Source of the DNA: Thalassia testudinum
Taxonomy: Eukaryota; Streptophyta; Magnoliopsida; Alismatales; Hydrocharitaceae
NCBI GenBank assembly: GCA_037157565.1
Contig: JAZHRO010000036.1
Location: forward strand, 15,674,501-15,738,500
Length of the DNA: 64,000 nucleotides
Reading direction: 5' to 3'
A model generated the notes under the pieces. That model ran no database searches. It was not told where the DNA came from and was given only the letters and a program-made list of their open reading frames with translations. Position numbers and translations under genes: made by a program. This document shows positions 1 to 10,838 of the stretch, in pieces. The stretch's first letter is position 1. Each line of letters begins with the position of its first letter.

Positions 1-1735
1 ATGGATGAAAGTTAAACAAGTGCAACATAAACTAAAGTAAAGAGAGAGAGAGTGCGAGGAGGAGTCAAGGCAGCCATGGCGGTGGAGGGAGGCTCCGTCG
101 GCAGCTTGACAACTCCATGGTAGGTATGGAGTATTTGGTGGAGGTAGGAGAAGGCTAGAGTAGCTTGGAAGGTGTGTGTGTATTGAATGCCCTTGAATGG
201 GGTGGTTGAGGAGGTTTGTATAGAGAAGAGGGTTTCCAAACTAAGGGTTTTAGCGACATCTGGGATGTCGCTAGACCCATTCCAAAAATGTCGGTGAAGC
301 CCCTCGCCTGTCAGTTCAAGTGTGCATGCGTGCTTCCTTCACCCACGCAATTCGTGTGCACGCCATGTGGACCATCCGATCAAAGATGAGACGACTGAGA
401 TCGCGGATGAGAGCTAGTTTAGATCGCGCTTGCGTGCGGAGAGCATGCGCCTCTTGCGTGATCACACTTGTTCTCATCGGGAGCGCGAGAGCGCGCCGTG
501 TTGCCTCCATCTACGCCGTTCAACGTCGATCGGACGACCTGAATTACCTGCGGTGCATGCTGGGGCGCGATTTAGGGGGTAGCGGGAATCGAACGCTCAC
601 CTCTTGCTTGCGAGGGTGAGGTGCTACTGCTGCGCTGCCTTCATGTTTAGTCGTGGTGACGAGATCAGGTGCGGGCGCTAGCGACCATTTGGATGGAGAT
701 CTAACGATCAGATCTTCACGCTAAAGGAGTTGGGCGCGATGGATGTGGTGTTGAGCTCGCAAAATCTCAGGGATCGGACGGCTTAAAATGCCTCTTTGTG
801 ATGAGCGCAAGGGTGTTGCACAGGTGAGGGTGCGGTGGAGAGCGCCATGTGGCCGCTTGTGGGCCATTGATCATCAGATCAATGACCAGAACTTCTTGGG
901 TTGGTTGAGGGAGCTCCAGATGTCGAATTTAAGTGATTTCAAGTCCATTGGACTCCATTCGTTGATCTAAATCCATCCATGCGGTTCGATTGCTCATATG
1001 AGGCATGTTTCAACATGCACTTGTACATATGGCCATTAAACATTGATTTATAAGCAATCTTAATTTGCAATGCATGTAGTGCTCCCATGCCCATCATAGT
1101 ATGTTATTAGTGTGCATATATCCCCAAAACTAACCCCAATTGATGGAATTATCATCATTGAATGTAGATTTATCATGGGCGCATGGTGGTCGTTGGATGA
1201 TGATCCAACAACCTACAATGCATGGGGGCGCTTCCTTCGGTGGTTGGGTGGCATCATTGGGTGACTGTTTGCACCATGTGGTGCCATCATGGACATCTAT
1301 CTTCTTTTCTTTGTAGACGATGTTGTAGGTCTTCGATTGAAATGATTTTTGTGCCGTTAGATTGCAATCGTTGATCAGGATCCATCCGTGCAATTGGATT
1401 TGACATTTGAGGTTCGAATTTTCACCTATTTGCCTATTGGCCCTTGCTCTTCTATGGACTCCATAGGACGGGAGTCCGATCGATGCGATCTCAGAGGCGT
1501 TAGACTCCCGTTGTCGTTCTAAGTAGATCTATATGATTGGATCGGTCATCCGTAACCCCAACTTACCTGCGATTGTTAATACATCTCAATTAGAACATAA
1601 TATAACATTATTATTTACAAAACTAATAAATCAACTATGATACAAAGTATGATGTGAATGTATGCATAATGCCTAAGTTATGTTAGGATCTAACTTAATT
1701 CAGGTATATTAGGACTTATGATTTCTGTGCAATTA
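1..1735 (-). mobile_element. 3' LTR of Athila-like element A (left part outside window)
   Basis: This is the downstream LTR of a minus-strand Athila/Tat-type Ty3-gypsy element. Its inner edge lies next to the polypurine module at 1737-1770. Positions 1177-1735 match 11407-11976, the same end of the 5' LTR, almost base for base: both contain GGGCGCATGGTGGTCGTTGG and the same closing segment ending near GTGCAAT. The 5' LTR without its copia insertion is about 1.72 kb, so this copy probably lacks only a short U5 end beyond the left edge. A degenerate TATA (TATACAA on the minus strand) lies near 215-225. The LTR also carries the tRNA-like module at 575-640. No TSD can be checked because the left flank is missing. 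Confidence 0.8.
575..640 (-). other. tRNA-like module with A-box and B-box in LTR A
   Basis: Read on the minus strand, this stretch has a Pol III A-box-like segment (GCGCAGCAGTAGCACC) followed after about 30 nt by a B-box-like segment (CGTTCGATTCCC, against the consensus GGTTCGANNCC). The order and spacing match a tRNA or the head of a tRNA-derived SINE. The anticodon arm is not a clean 5-bp stem with a 7-nt loop and the T stem has mismatches, so it is unlikely to be a working tRNA. A homologous module in the same LTR-relative orientation lies at 54719-54789, with a weaker one at 33439-33506. Confidence 0.55.
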
Positions 1736-1736
1736 T

Positions 1737-1770
1737 ACCCCCATGCCTAAATCTTGCTAGTCCCTAGCAA
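1737..1770 (-). other. Polypurine tract and hairpin beside the 3' LTR of element A
   Basis: On the minus strand this reads as a perfect 7-bp hairpin (TTGCTAG-GGA-CTAGCAA, 1754-1770) followed by a purine-rich tract (AGGCATGGGGG) against the LTR start. The position is that of the plus-strand primer (PPT) of an LTR retrotransposon. The motif corresponds to the well-known Athila 3' sequence of the type GAGGACAAGCAA...TTTGGGGG. The same pattern borders LTRs at 20576, 31326 and 59576, which orients all these elements. Confidence 0.75.
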
Positions 1771-3490
1771 ATGCAAGACTAAATGCATGGTACCAAGAGT
1801 TTGACTAGAGATTTATTTCTTTTTGTCTTCAAACAGAAATTTAAAATCTAGATAATCGTGTAAGTGTAGTTTGTAGCCTATGCAACGGATCTAAGAGAAA
1901 ATTCGATACACATCTAAAGCTTGTGCTTGACCTTTAGTAAAATTTTGTTAGGATAGGCAACCTCTTCTCTTAGGGACATAGAATAACCTCTAGTTTTTAA
2001 CCCTGACTTTTTGGCTTAAGTAGAAGATGTCTGAGTTAAATGGATTTGTATTTGGTAGCTTACTCTCCTCTGGTGCTACATAGAGACTAGTATTTCACAA
2101 TCTGGATTTTCAGATTATCAAATAAATTCAACTTAGAGATAGGCTCGAAAACTATGCTCTCTTAAGTCCTTTGTACTCATTCTTTTCTCGTTTTCCTCTC
2201 TTTTTCTTTTCCTTTATTTTTCTTTTCTTTTTATTCTTGAGTTCACATCTCACCAGATTTGTAAATATGCTTGGTGGTCTCTCATGGCATTACACGTCAA
2301 TTAGATTCTAATAACCTTATAACTATGTCAGAATCCATCAGCCCGTATTCAGGAGATTAGAAATACAGGAAAAGTAGGTCAAGCCTGTATTTGGTGGATC
2401 GTGAGGGTGATAGGTGTTGTTGCCTCAATGTACTTGACTTAACTCAAACATAACTCACACTTCTCAACATGACAATTTTTTTTCTTCTCTTTTTTTTCTA
2501 TTTTTTTATATACTTTTTTTCTTCTTTTTTTTTTTCATATCCATATCTACTAACATAATGCCATATCTAATAACACAACGCAACGTAGCATACGTACTTT
2601 TATTCACAAGGCGTTATTTGGGATTGGGGATGTTCAAAAGGATATCAGATGGCTTATTTGGTGAAAGTGCCTATTCTCGGCACCAGGAAGGGAATGAATA
2701 GGATAGCGTATTTCTGACCTTGACATTAGTACCCTCCTTTAGCCAAGGATTTTGTAAAGGACATCATGACCATCCACTTTAGTCTTAGTTTTATCAAAAC
2801 CTGCTCTCGGTGTATTTTCCTTATTTGGTGACTCTCACAAGGATTCTCACAAAAACTTTGTACGCAAGAACTGAGAGCAAAAACTATGCCTAACTCCGAG
2901 TATCATTATCCAATTATCCAGAAATTACACTAGTCTTAGAGTACCAGTAGATTCTCTACTCTCACCTCACCCATGTTTGGTGGATCTACTAGAAGATGGT
3001 TTGCCTAACTCCTTAATTACTATCAAAGGTTTAGGAAAAGAAGTAATGCTTCTTCTCGACAAATTAAAGATGTCTATCGGTCTTCACAGTGGATCCATTA
3101 CAAATTCTATGCGCAAGAGTGAAATTGTACTGGATTCTAAGTTCAGGAATCAACTAAAGAATAAATCCCTAATAAAACTTCTTGATAAAATAATCTATTT
3201 CCCAGGTGTTGGCAGAAAACTTTTCAGTTTATATGTACTAGCCCCCATGCCTAAGTTCTTGCATGTCCTCATGGATGAATAAGAGGAAAGACAGGGCGTA
3301 AGTGGGTAGAAATCACCTGTAGCTTCTCCTGATTTGTCGTTCAGCCCATGCCAACACTACAATGGTAATCACAATATGCATAATAATATGACAGAATGAA
3401 ATATGCTATGTATAGATGTATAAGTCCAAATGCTAAGTCTAAATATTATGCCTAAATGATGTGCCTAAATGCTGAGTCTAAATGCTATGC
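1771..3490 (-). other. Non-coding 3' region of element A
   Basis: This AT-rich region lies between the acidic ORF and the PPT. No retroviral domain is visible in any frame. It contains long T- and CT-rich runs (2170-2230, 2470-2540) and a second hairpin/polypurine module at 3241-3276. Long non-coding 3' regions are normal for Athila/Tat elements. An open frame at 2977-3282 on the plus strand runs antisense through this region and overlaps the second module, so it is not regarded as a gene. Confidence 0.6.
3241..3276 (-). other. Second hairpin/polypurine module of element A
   Basis: The plus strand shows CCCCCATGCCTAAG followed by a short inverted repeat CATG-TCCT-CATG (3262-3273). It repeats the layout of the PPT module at 1737-1770 about 1.5 kb further inside. 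Equivalent second modules are found in element D (about 32600-32635) and element F (about 60917-60955), all with loop TCCT on this strand. Confidence 0.6.
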
Positions 3491-3495
3491 TGAGT

Positions 3496-4667
3496 TTAAC
3501 GCCTCCAGTTGGGCGAAACTCCCTCAGATGGATCAATAATTGCAAGAGACAGAGTCAAGATGGTAACCACTTGAAGTTCCATCGTCATCCACGGGCCAAA
3601 AATGTAGAGCAGCGGCCCGTGAATACCAAGCCCACAAGGTCGGTAGAATAAAATATCAAGACTTGGAATTGATTGTAGCCAGGTGCTACAAGAGGAATAA
3701 ATCCAGGTGCCAAAGTGATGGGGAGCAAGTAGCAGCCTTGAAGGGTAGTGTAAAAGCAATGCAGATGAGATGGATAAAGAGTCAAGAGTGGGAGACAAAT
3801 CATATGGGTCCTGAAAGTGGTGGAAAATGAAAGGATGGACCTGAGTGGTGTAATCTAAAATGGTATAAAGAACCATTTCGTGAGTGGATTTGGGTGCTGG
3901 TGGTTGTGGAGTGGGTGTGTTGAATAAGGTGCGGTGCTCTATCCTAGTAGCTCTATAATCGCCCAAATCACACTCCTCTCTGGGTTGATCAGAATTCTCA
4001 TATGGATCGCCTAAATTCTGTTCAAGGTGTGAATCCTCAAAAGTAATGGGCGACGATTCATTTTCCCCAAGGTGTGAAGAATCAAAATCTAGATTTAATA
4101 AAGCCTCAAATTCTTTCATTTTGTGCTCTGTGGCCTCTGCGAAATCATCGATATCCATGAGCGAAGATGTGAAAAAAGATGGATAGATTCGTCTAACTCC
4201 AAATCCAAAAATACATCGAGATTTCTCAGATTTCCCTTACAATCAGAAATGCAGTTTTTAGTAGATTCTTCCTCAACTTCAATTGGATTCTTTAACTGTT
4301 CGAAATCACCCCCATGGATGTATGGAATCTCATATAAATCAATGTATTTATCATTTAAGCTTGTCATGAGTGTTTTAAGCAATTCCACTCTAGATCTCCC
4401 AAAATCATGTGTCTCATCAATTGTCCTCGACCAATCAGTGTCCACCACAGTGTCAAAATCATTATAGTTCAAATCATTGAGCCCAACAGAAGCTGTGTGC
4501 GAAGTTACTTCACCAAGAAGTTTTATGTTTCCACAGTGTTCAGGTTTGTCATCATCTAAGTCCTCGATAAAGTTGCAATGTGGGTTCTTGTTTGCCTTGA
4601 AAATATCCAATTTAAGTTTTTCATTCCCCAAGGCAATCTCCATACACCCAGATGCACAGTTAATGTT
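3496..4667 (-). pseudogene. Acidic ORF downstream of protease, element A
   Basis: Two overlapping minus-strand frames (4643-4116 and 4158-3496) encode a strongly acidic, Asp/Glu-rich product of unknown function directly after the protease. The start (MEIALGNEKLKLDIFKANKN) matches the conserved linker that follows the Athila protease. Further on the segment FQDPYDLSP resembles FKDPYDLP in the same position of element D. No RT, RNase H or integrase motif is present, although an autonomous Athila element would have RT here. A frameshift near 4150 separates the two halves. The similarity to D and F suggests an inherited accessory ORF rather than random sequence, but no function can be assigned. 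Confidence 0.5.
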
Positions 4668-4670
4668 AGC

Positions 4671-5504
4671 CTAGGCAGTCGCTAAAAACGACCGACCTAA
4701 AATAATAGGTGCATCACAGAGACTAGGATGAATGTCCGTATCCAAGATGAAGAAATCTGCTAGGAAGTAGAGCCCATGGATTTTCACAATGACATTCTCT
4801 ACCACACCTCGGGTCACTTTGACTGATCTATCAGCCAACTGGATACTAATCGAAGTGGGTTTTAGCTCCCCAAATTGGAAGTGCTCAAAAATAGTAGTGG
4901 GGGCTAAATTAATGGCTAAACCCAAATCAAGCAAGGCCCGGTCAAAAGGAGCATCTTGTAGCTGACAGGAAATGAGTGGGGCTCCCAGGTCTTTCTTTTT
5001 AGGTGGCAAGTCAGACAAAATGACTGCACTAGCTTCCTTGGACAATACCACCTTATTACTTTTCCTTGGCTATCACTTGGGTGTACAATATTCTTTAAAG
5101 AATTTAGCGACAGTGGGGATGTGATCAATGGCATCAAGGAGGGGAATCCTAATGTGAACATCTTTGAAGATTTCCTTGAAGTCCTCATTGCTTTTGATTC
5201 CCTTTATCTTTCCTTTAGGTTCATGAGTTAAGGCTCTATGGAAGGGTAAAGGGATGTTGGTGATCTCAGTGATTGGTTCCTTTTCCTTAGGTTGCTCCTT
5301 TGAAGGGATAGAATAGGAAGAGGAGCTAGCTTGAGAAGTATCATGACCCTCCTGCCCACATGGTGGGTCCTTTGTAGCTTTTCCACTCAGTGTGACAACA
5401 TTTGCATTGACATACTGTCTAGGAGGTGGGGGAGGAACAGAGGGGGCAGAATGGGCGGGATTTGATGATAAAGCTGACTGACCTGCAATATAGCCAGGAG
5501 GCAT
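4671..5504 (-). pseudogene. Athila-type aspartic protease region, element A
   Basis: This is the retropepsin-like part of the gag-protease polyprotein, which would cleave the polyprotein during particle maturation. The upstream linker (5504-5073) carries a VTLSGK motif, a variant of the Athila VTLRSGK, and IPLLDAIDHIPTVAKFFKEYC, a hallmark of this family. The protease part (5051-4671) has LPPKKKDLGAPLISC, then the active-site strand ALLDLGLAINLAP and the closing motif IILGRSFLATA. The usual active-site text is DLGA, so the residue after Gly has changed. A stop near 5065 and a frame change divide linker and protease. Confidence 0.8.
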
Positions 5505-7150
5505 AGGAGGCGCTTGTAATATTGCATGTGCCTATCCCTATGGTGCCTGGAACCTAGGTGGGGCACCTTGGTTCTGTACATATCTTGGGTTAGGGACAGG
5601 TTGGGAGGGCAAGGTTCCCTGCATTCTATGTTCCTGTAGCAGCTGGTTCTACGTATTCTAAATGTTTTGAATCTGATCCACCATCGTTTCATGAATTTCA
5701 GGTTGTCATAGTTCGATTGACACATAGACACCTTCAATTCCTCTCTCAATGCCTCAAGAGGGTCAGCCTACCTTGGACGGTGATTGGCAGCTTAATGCAG
5801 CAGCTGATAGATAGAGCATGTTTGTTGCTGAGACGGGAATGGCTGCTGCCTCGGGTATCTATTTTGCACATTCCCATATTGTCTAGTCTGGTAGTGTGAA
5901 TCTTGATTTGGTCTCTGTGAGTTACCAGACCAGGAGAAGTTAGGATGCTGGCACCAACCAGGATTATACGTCTCAGAATACAGGTTATTACGCCCGTAAC
6001 CTTGAATAGCACTAACATCTTCATAAGCCGAGGATGTCTCAGATGTAAATTCATCAAAGGAACCCTGATTGCATGATGCTAGATCCAGATTATTCACGGG
6101 TTCTTGATACATAGGGTCATGCGGAGATGGAGAAGAAACATCCCGAGTGAGAAGATGTTCACGAGCAGGAGGGGCTCGGGATGCAAGAGAGGAGTATGAT
6201 GCAGTCGTACTGCCAGAAAACCCAGATCTTGCTCGCAATAATTCATCGAGCTTCTTATCGAGTAGATCCACCTTGTCTAGCTTCTTGGTGATAATGTCCA
6301 TATCAACTCGGGCAAATTCGGCATGAGCTTCATGGACACTAGCTCGTTGCTATCCAGGTTGCTAGAATTGGTTCATAGAGGTGGCATTCACGAGTTCTCT
6401 GCTAAGGATTTGAACAGTTCGAATATGCTGTTCTCGTCCTTCTCGAGGAAATTCCCACCACTAGATGCATCGGCCAAGTACCGATATGTCTCAGCCAGCC
6501 CATGGTAAAATACTTGTGCAAGGAGCCATCTGGGTACACCATGGTGCAGGCATTTCCTAAGAAGATTGTGGAATCTATCCCAGGCGTCATGTAGTTTCTC
6601 TCCTGGGCCTTAGGAGAATGTCGTGATTACGCACCTCATTGCATTTGTTCAACCAATCGGGAAGAACTTTTGGAGGAATTCATGACGTAATTCCTCCTAG
6701 GTTCCAATTGGCCTCCTGATAGTCTTGAACCAATAGGAAGCTTTATCCTTGAGAGAGAATGGAAAAAGCTTCATGAAAACAATTCCAATATCTACATTTC
6801 TGGGTCGAATTGACTCTGCAACTCGACTCAGATCTTCGATGTGCTGGAAGGGATCCTCATTCAAGTTTCCATGGAAGTGAGTCTGAATTAGACCTATGAT
6901 ATTTAGGTTTAACTCGAATACATCTCCGCCTGTGGGAATCCAGACCTGAGGTGCTTTAATCATTGCTGTCAGATCAAAGAAATCCCGCAGTTGTTCTCTG
7001 CATGGTGGATGCTACATCATGTCTAGCATTGTGAGGATCCTGTCAATGCTCTGCTCGTATCTTTGCTTAGACTTCGACCTTGGCTTCCAGACGAACCATT
7101 GGGTCTTGATTCTCAAGGCCTTGACTAGCTCCAGGACCAGGATTAGCCAT
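5505..7150 (-). pseudogene. Degenerate Athila-type gag, element A
   Basis: This is the capsid-type structural protein of element A. The start is placed at the minus-strand ATG at 7150 (MANPGPGAS...), which resembles the gag start of element C (MANQLSPNQ). The core gag domain lies at 6963-6697 with HFHGNLNEDPFQHIEDL and LFPFSLKDKASYWF, typical of the retrotransposon gag family. Farther on is a heptad-like segment (KLDKVDLLDKKLDELL, about 6290-6240) and a Gln/Ser/Pro-rich tail. There is no CCHC zinc knuckle, as is usual in Athila. Several frameshifts and stops split it into at least three frames, so it cannot be translated as one protein. Confidence 0.75.
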
Positions 7151-8551
7151 CTCAGCTAATCAAGAGGAAGAGGGTTGGGAAGAAGGTTCGAGCGAGAGTC
7201 GCCTTTACCACCTCAGGTTTGGTTCCCAAGGTCACACAAGTCTAGGTCATAGTGACCTTCTTCCTTACATACACCAACACAAAGGTTTGGTGTAATCAAG
7301 CCAAACAAGGTAAGGCCTTGTTAATCAGATTGGTCCTTAAGATCAGATGACTTGATTTTTTATTCAAGTTCAAATTATTGAAGAAATTCATCGAGAAACC
7401 AACTAAAGATAATCCCTGTCTCTTAAGCTAACCTGGCCAGTCTGGTTACGAGGAGACTAAGAGAAAGGTTCTTCCTTTAGCTTTTGCCTCTGGTTCCTTT
7501 GTACCCCTTAGCCATGGTCGTTTGACACTACCCTACAGACTTAGTCACCAAGTTTGGCAGAAGAGGTTGAAATTACCGAGTAGTTTCAAGACAAATGTAG
7601 GTTATTAAATATGTTCTTGTGATTTTTAACATTTTTCTTCAATTTAGTAGGTGGTGAGCGGTCCACAAGGTGACTCGACTCACCGCCTAATCACTGGCCT
7701 CGATTGAGTCCAGGCTAGTCAGATGTGGTCCTAAGGGCTGATGCACTTCTATGTTTTTGTAGATAGTAGACCACTAGTTAAACATGTACTCTCAGGTGAA
7801 GTTGGAATCCAAATGATTTGAAAATTGGCAGGAAGATTCCTTTTTCAAAAAGCTTTACAGAGAGTATTTTTTTTTAGAATTTTCACTATTTCCAATAAAT
7901 ATTTATGAATTATTAACTAACAGGGGTTTAGATTTGAGATTTTGACCCTGTGTTGGTTTTTCTATTGGTAATATATTAAATGTGATCCACACATTTGAAA
8001 AAAATATGAGAATTAAAGCTAATTTAATTATCTTCCAAATCCCACCATTCTTGGGTCAATCAGATTTGTGAGTTAGTCAGAATCGATTTTTAAAGTTCAT
8101 AAAAAATTAGTTTTTAGTCTATCTGACCCCTGTGTATTCCATGAATTTTTAAAAATTTCAAAAATTGAATTTCTTCTTGGGAATGCTAGCGTTGGAAAAA
8201 TAGTTTGAAAACCTAGTTCCTACCCAAATTTCAAGATTTTGGATCACTAGAAATACGACAATTGAATTTTTAAAATCATATTTAGTTTCTAGCCGAGTTT
8301 CTAAAAATAGAAGAGAATTTTTTTCTTTTTTTTTCTAAGGCAAAGCAAATCCTAAACTACCTAACAAATCCTTTTGTTTTCTTTTTTCAAAACTCCTATC
8401 CTAATCAATTTCCTAATCTAAAATCCTACTGAATTGAATGTGTGCACCGGATAGTCTTCACCTGCGCTTGATGTATGCGTAGATCCTCACTTCATTCCTG
8501 CACACAGAAGGAAAATACTAAGTCAGATATGAAATAAAAAATCGTCGTACC
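7151..8551 (-). other. Untranslated leader of element A
   Basis: This is an AT-rich stretch without coding potential between the PBS and the gag start. Comparable 1.2-1.8 kb leaders precede gag in elements B and C, with shared fragments such as CTGACCCCTGT near 8120 and 17780. Leaders of this size in Athila/Tat elements normally hold packaging signals; none can be pinpointed here. Confidence 0.55.
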
Positions 8552-8569
8552 TCCCTGACAACGGCGCCA
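8552..8569 (-). other. Primer-binding site, tRNA-Asp type, element A
   Basis: The minus strand reads TGGCGCCGTTGTCAGGGA. It matches the complement of the plant tRNA-Asp(GTC) 3' end at 16 of 18 positions, and both mismatches are transitions. It fixes the orientation of element A and the inner edge of its 5' LTR. Tat/Athila elements commonly use this primer. Confidence 0.85.
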
Positions 8570-9028
8570 ATTTGTTTGCCTCGTAGATCGCGTTAAAATA
8601 ATGAATATGTTGAGTATAACACGAAATACGTTGAAATAAATACAATTTTAACGAGAAGTGAGTCCCGATCGAACTCAGGGTGGTAGAAAATGCTTTTGAT
8701 TTTAAAAACTGATTTAGATCTATCTAAAACACTAATTACAATATATATAAAGCGAATCAAGTAACATGGTTGATCATGAAGTGCCAAATAAAACTAGAGT
8801 TTATCACTAAGACATGTAAAGCTAGAGTAGGAATTAAAAACAATTATCTATCTATCAGAATAAGGGCACCATGGGTGGTCCGTAGTGGCCCTCTAGCGAG
8901 GTTAGAGAGAGCAACAGCAGTGCACCAAGGTGGATTGGTGGGTGCTTCAGAGGGAGAGATCTGGAGGAGAAGATTTGGAGAGTTGGAGAAGGTCTGGAGA
9001 GAGTTGTTCCTCAATTGGGGGCCCTAGG

Positions 9029-9042
9029 GCTCTTTTTATAGC
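9029..9042 (-). promoter_or_regulatory. TATA box of LTR A
   Basis: The minus strand reads GCTATAAAAAGAGC, a good plant TATA box at the U3/R boundary. Transcription would run leftward into the leader and gag. Confidence 0.6.
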
Positions 9043-10195
9043 TTCATGAGGGGCAAGATGGGCATTTAAGCCCTCCAACTCATGCAACAATCTCAGATTG
9101 ATCAGATTCGTTGATCAAGAGATCAACGGATCAGATTGTGCTTCAAAAGGCCTTCCAAAATGCCTCCAATGCTCTCACCACTCAGGATGTTGACACGTGT
9201 CACGCTCCCCACCCTCGAATTGCCATCTAACGACTCTGATTCGTGGTCACCCTCACTGCATTCACACTCTTCAACCATGAGCACTGAAATTGCACTCAAT
9301 CCTCAGCCATCTGATCTCGCGATCGGACAACTTAAGCGCTTCACCCGTACCACCTTTGAATTTCAAACGTGTGCATGCGCATTCGGTTGCAGTCATCGCG
9401 CATGTGGCCATCCGACGCTCCTCCGTGCTCCACGCGGTCGCATCGTCGCCATTCAATGCAGATCCGACACTCAAATTTCTTCCACGTTGGTTGTCGCCTC
9501 AAATTCCCGCTCCGTGTGTTTCGATTGAAAGTTCCCTACTTGGAGGGGTGAGATCAGCGTGACAAAAAAATGCGGAATGAAATATATAAAGCAATATCAC
9601 AAAAATAAGCAATCACAAAATGTACACAGGTATTTTTAGGTGGAAACCCAAACCGGGTGAAAACCACCACCTAAACCTCTCGAGTTAGGATTTTCCGATC
9701 AACCTAGTTGATCAAATCCACTAAACCGAATCACTTAAAACGAGGGTGATTCAACCTCAATACAACCACGCTACAAGTACGAGGGTAGCGTTCCTCAACC
9801 CCTTCTCTCCACGAGAAGGATTTTGTCCCACGAAGGAGACGGGAATTCGCAAAGCGAATACCCAACCAAAAGACAAAGATAAAATAAACAATAGTCCTAT
9901 AGAGCCAACAAAATAATTAAACCTAGCTTCTATAGGAAATAGGAAACTCCCCTTTGCAAGGAGTGCGTCGACGATGACGCGGTGCGTGTGCCACGTGATG
10001 GCGCTACGTCGCTCTCGTGAACAACAGCGGGAGAGCGAGTGCGCAAACTGAATTTAGCTCTCAAGATGTAGAACTTGAGCTTAGAGAGCAAGAGCTTCTT
10101 GGACACAAGAGAGTGGAAGTATGTTGCTTAAGTGTGTCTTTTGTGTTTCTAAGTGTATATCTTGTGTGTTTTTTTTGTGTTGCAAAGGCTCCCCT

Positions 10196-10205
10196 CTATT
10201 TATAG
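10196..10205 (-). promoter_or_regulatory. TATA box of the copia solo LTR
   Basis: The minus strand reads CTATAAATAG. The nearest CAGACGTCTG unit begins 110 bp upstream on the transcribed strand. Confidence 0.6.
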
Positions 10206-10314
10206 AGGCCTTAGGAAGGCTTTGGAAGGCTTAAGAAAGGTTCTATAGCCGTTGGGTGCAAAGCCCAAGAGAATCAGGCCGAAATCAGGACAATGATTAC
10301 ATTTGACAGGGTTA

Positions 10315-10838
10315 TCAGACGTCTAACTCTGGCATCAAACGTCTGGAAGGCCACTTTAAGACGTCTGATTCCAAGGTCAGACGTCTGATTCTATGCGGGT
10401 TTCTCCCTGACTTGAATCAGATCTAAACAGGGTTTTTGCGCAAGTCCATCAGACGACATACAGGACGTCTGGCACTATGTCTGGACGTCTGGAAACCTAC
10501 TTTTACTGTGGGAATTGATTTCCAAACGTTGCAACGGCTAGAAAATCTCTGAGAAGAGATTTTGGGTCAGCCGAGGCAAAATGGTCATTTATCAGACGTC
10601 TGGAAAGTCCTATGGACGTCTGATAAGGCTCTAACGGTCATAATCTTGAGTGTTTTCTAAGCCAGCCAACGGTCCACTAATTGGACGTCTGGTAAAGTCA
10701 TCAGACGTCTCCTAAGACGTCTGGTCTAAGGTCTGGACGTCTGATTTCATCAGACATAACTAACTATGTCCAGCCTAACAGTTATCAGACGTCTGAAACA
10801 ACAGTCAGACGTCTTGAAATACATTATCTTACGTCTGG
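10315..10838. repeat. Array of CAGACGTCTG-type palindromes in copia U3
   Basis: About fifteen ACGTCT-containing units lie in roughly 520 bp. Several are the full 10-bp palindrome CAGACGTCTG or extend to a 12-bp arm with flanking GG/CC; others are half-decayed (AAACGTCTGG, TTACGTCTGG). Spacing is irregular. The core GACGTC is the ACGT-type C-box core bound by plant bZIP factors, so a promoter role is possible but not shown. A similar array is in the chromovirus LTR at 51386-52269. Confidence 0.8.

Noticed and set aside
2977..3282. Possible 101-codon gene on the plus strand
   Set aside because: It is antisense in the 3' non-coding region of element A and overlaps the second PPT module.
5717..6508. 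Plus-strand frames over element A gag
   Set aside because: They run antisense to recognisable gag motifs on the minus strand.
9136..9562. 130-codon plus-strand frame
   Set aside because: Antisense to U3 of LTR A with no domain.
10315..10838. CRISPR-like array (regular short repeats)
   Set aside because: Units are only about 10 bp, spacing is irregular, spacers are not uniform, and the array lies in the U3 of a plant copia LTR.
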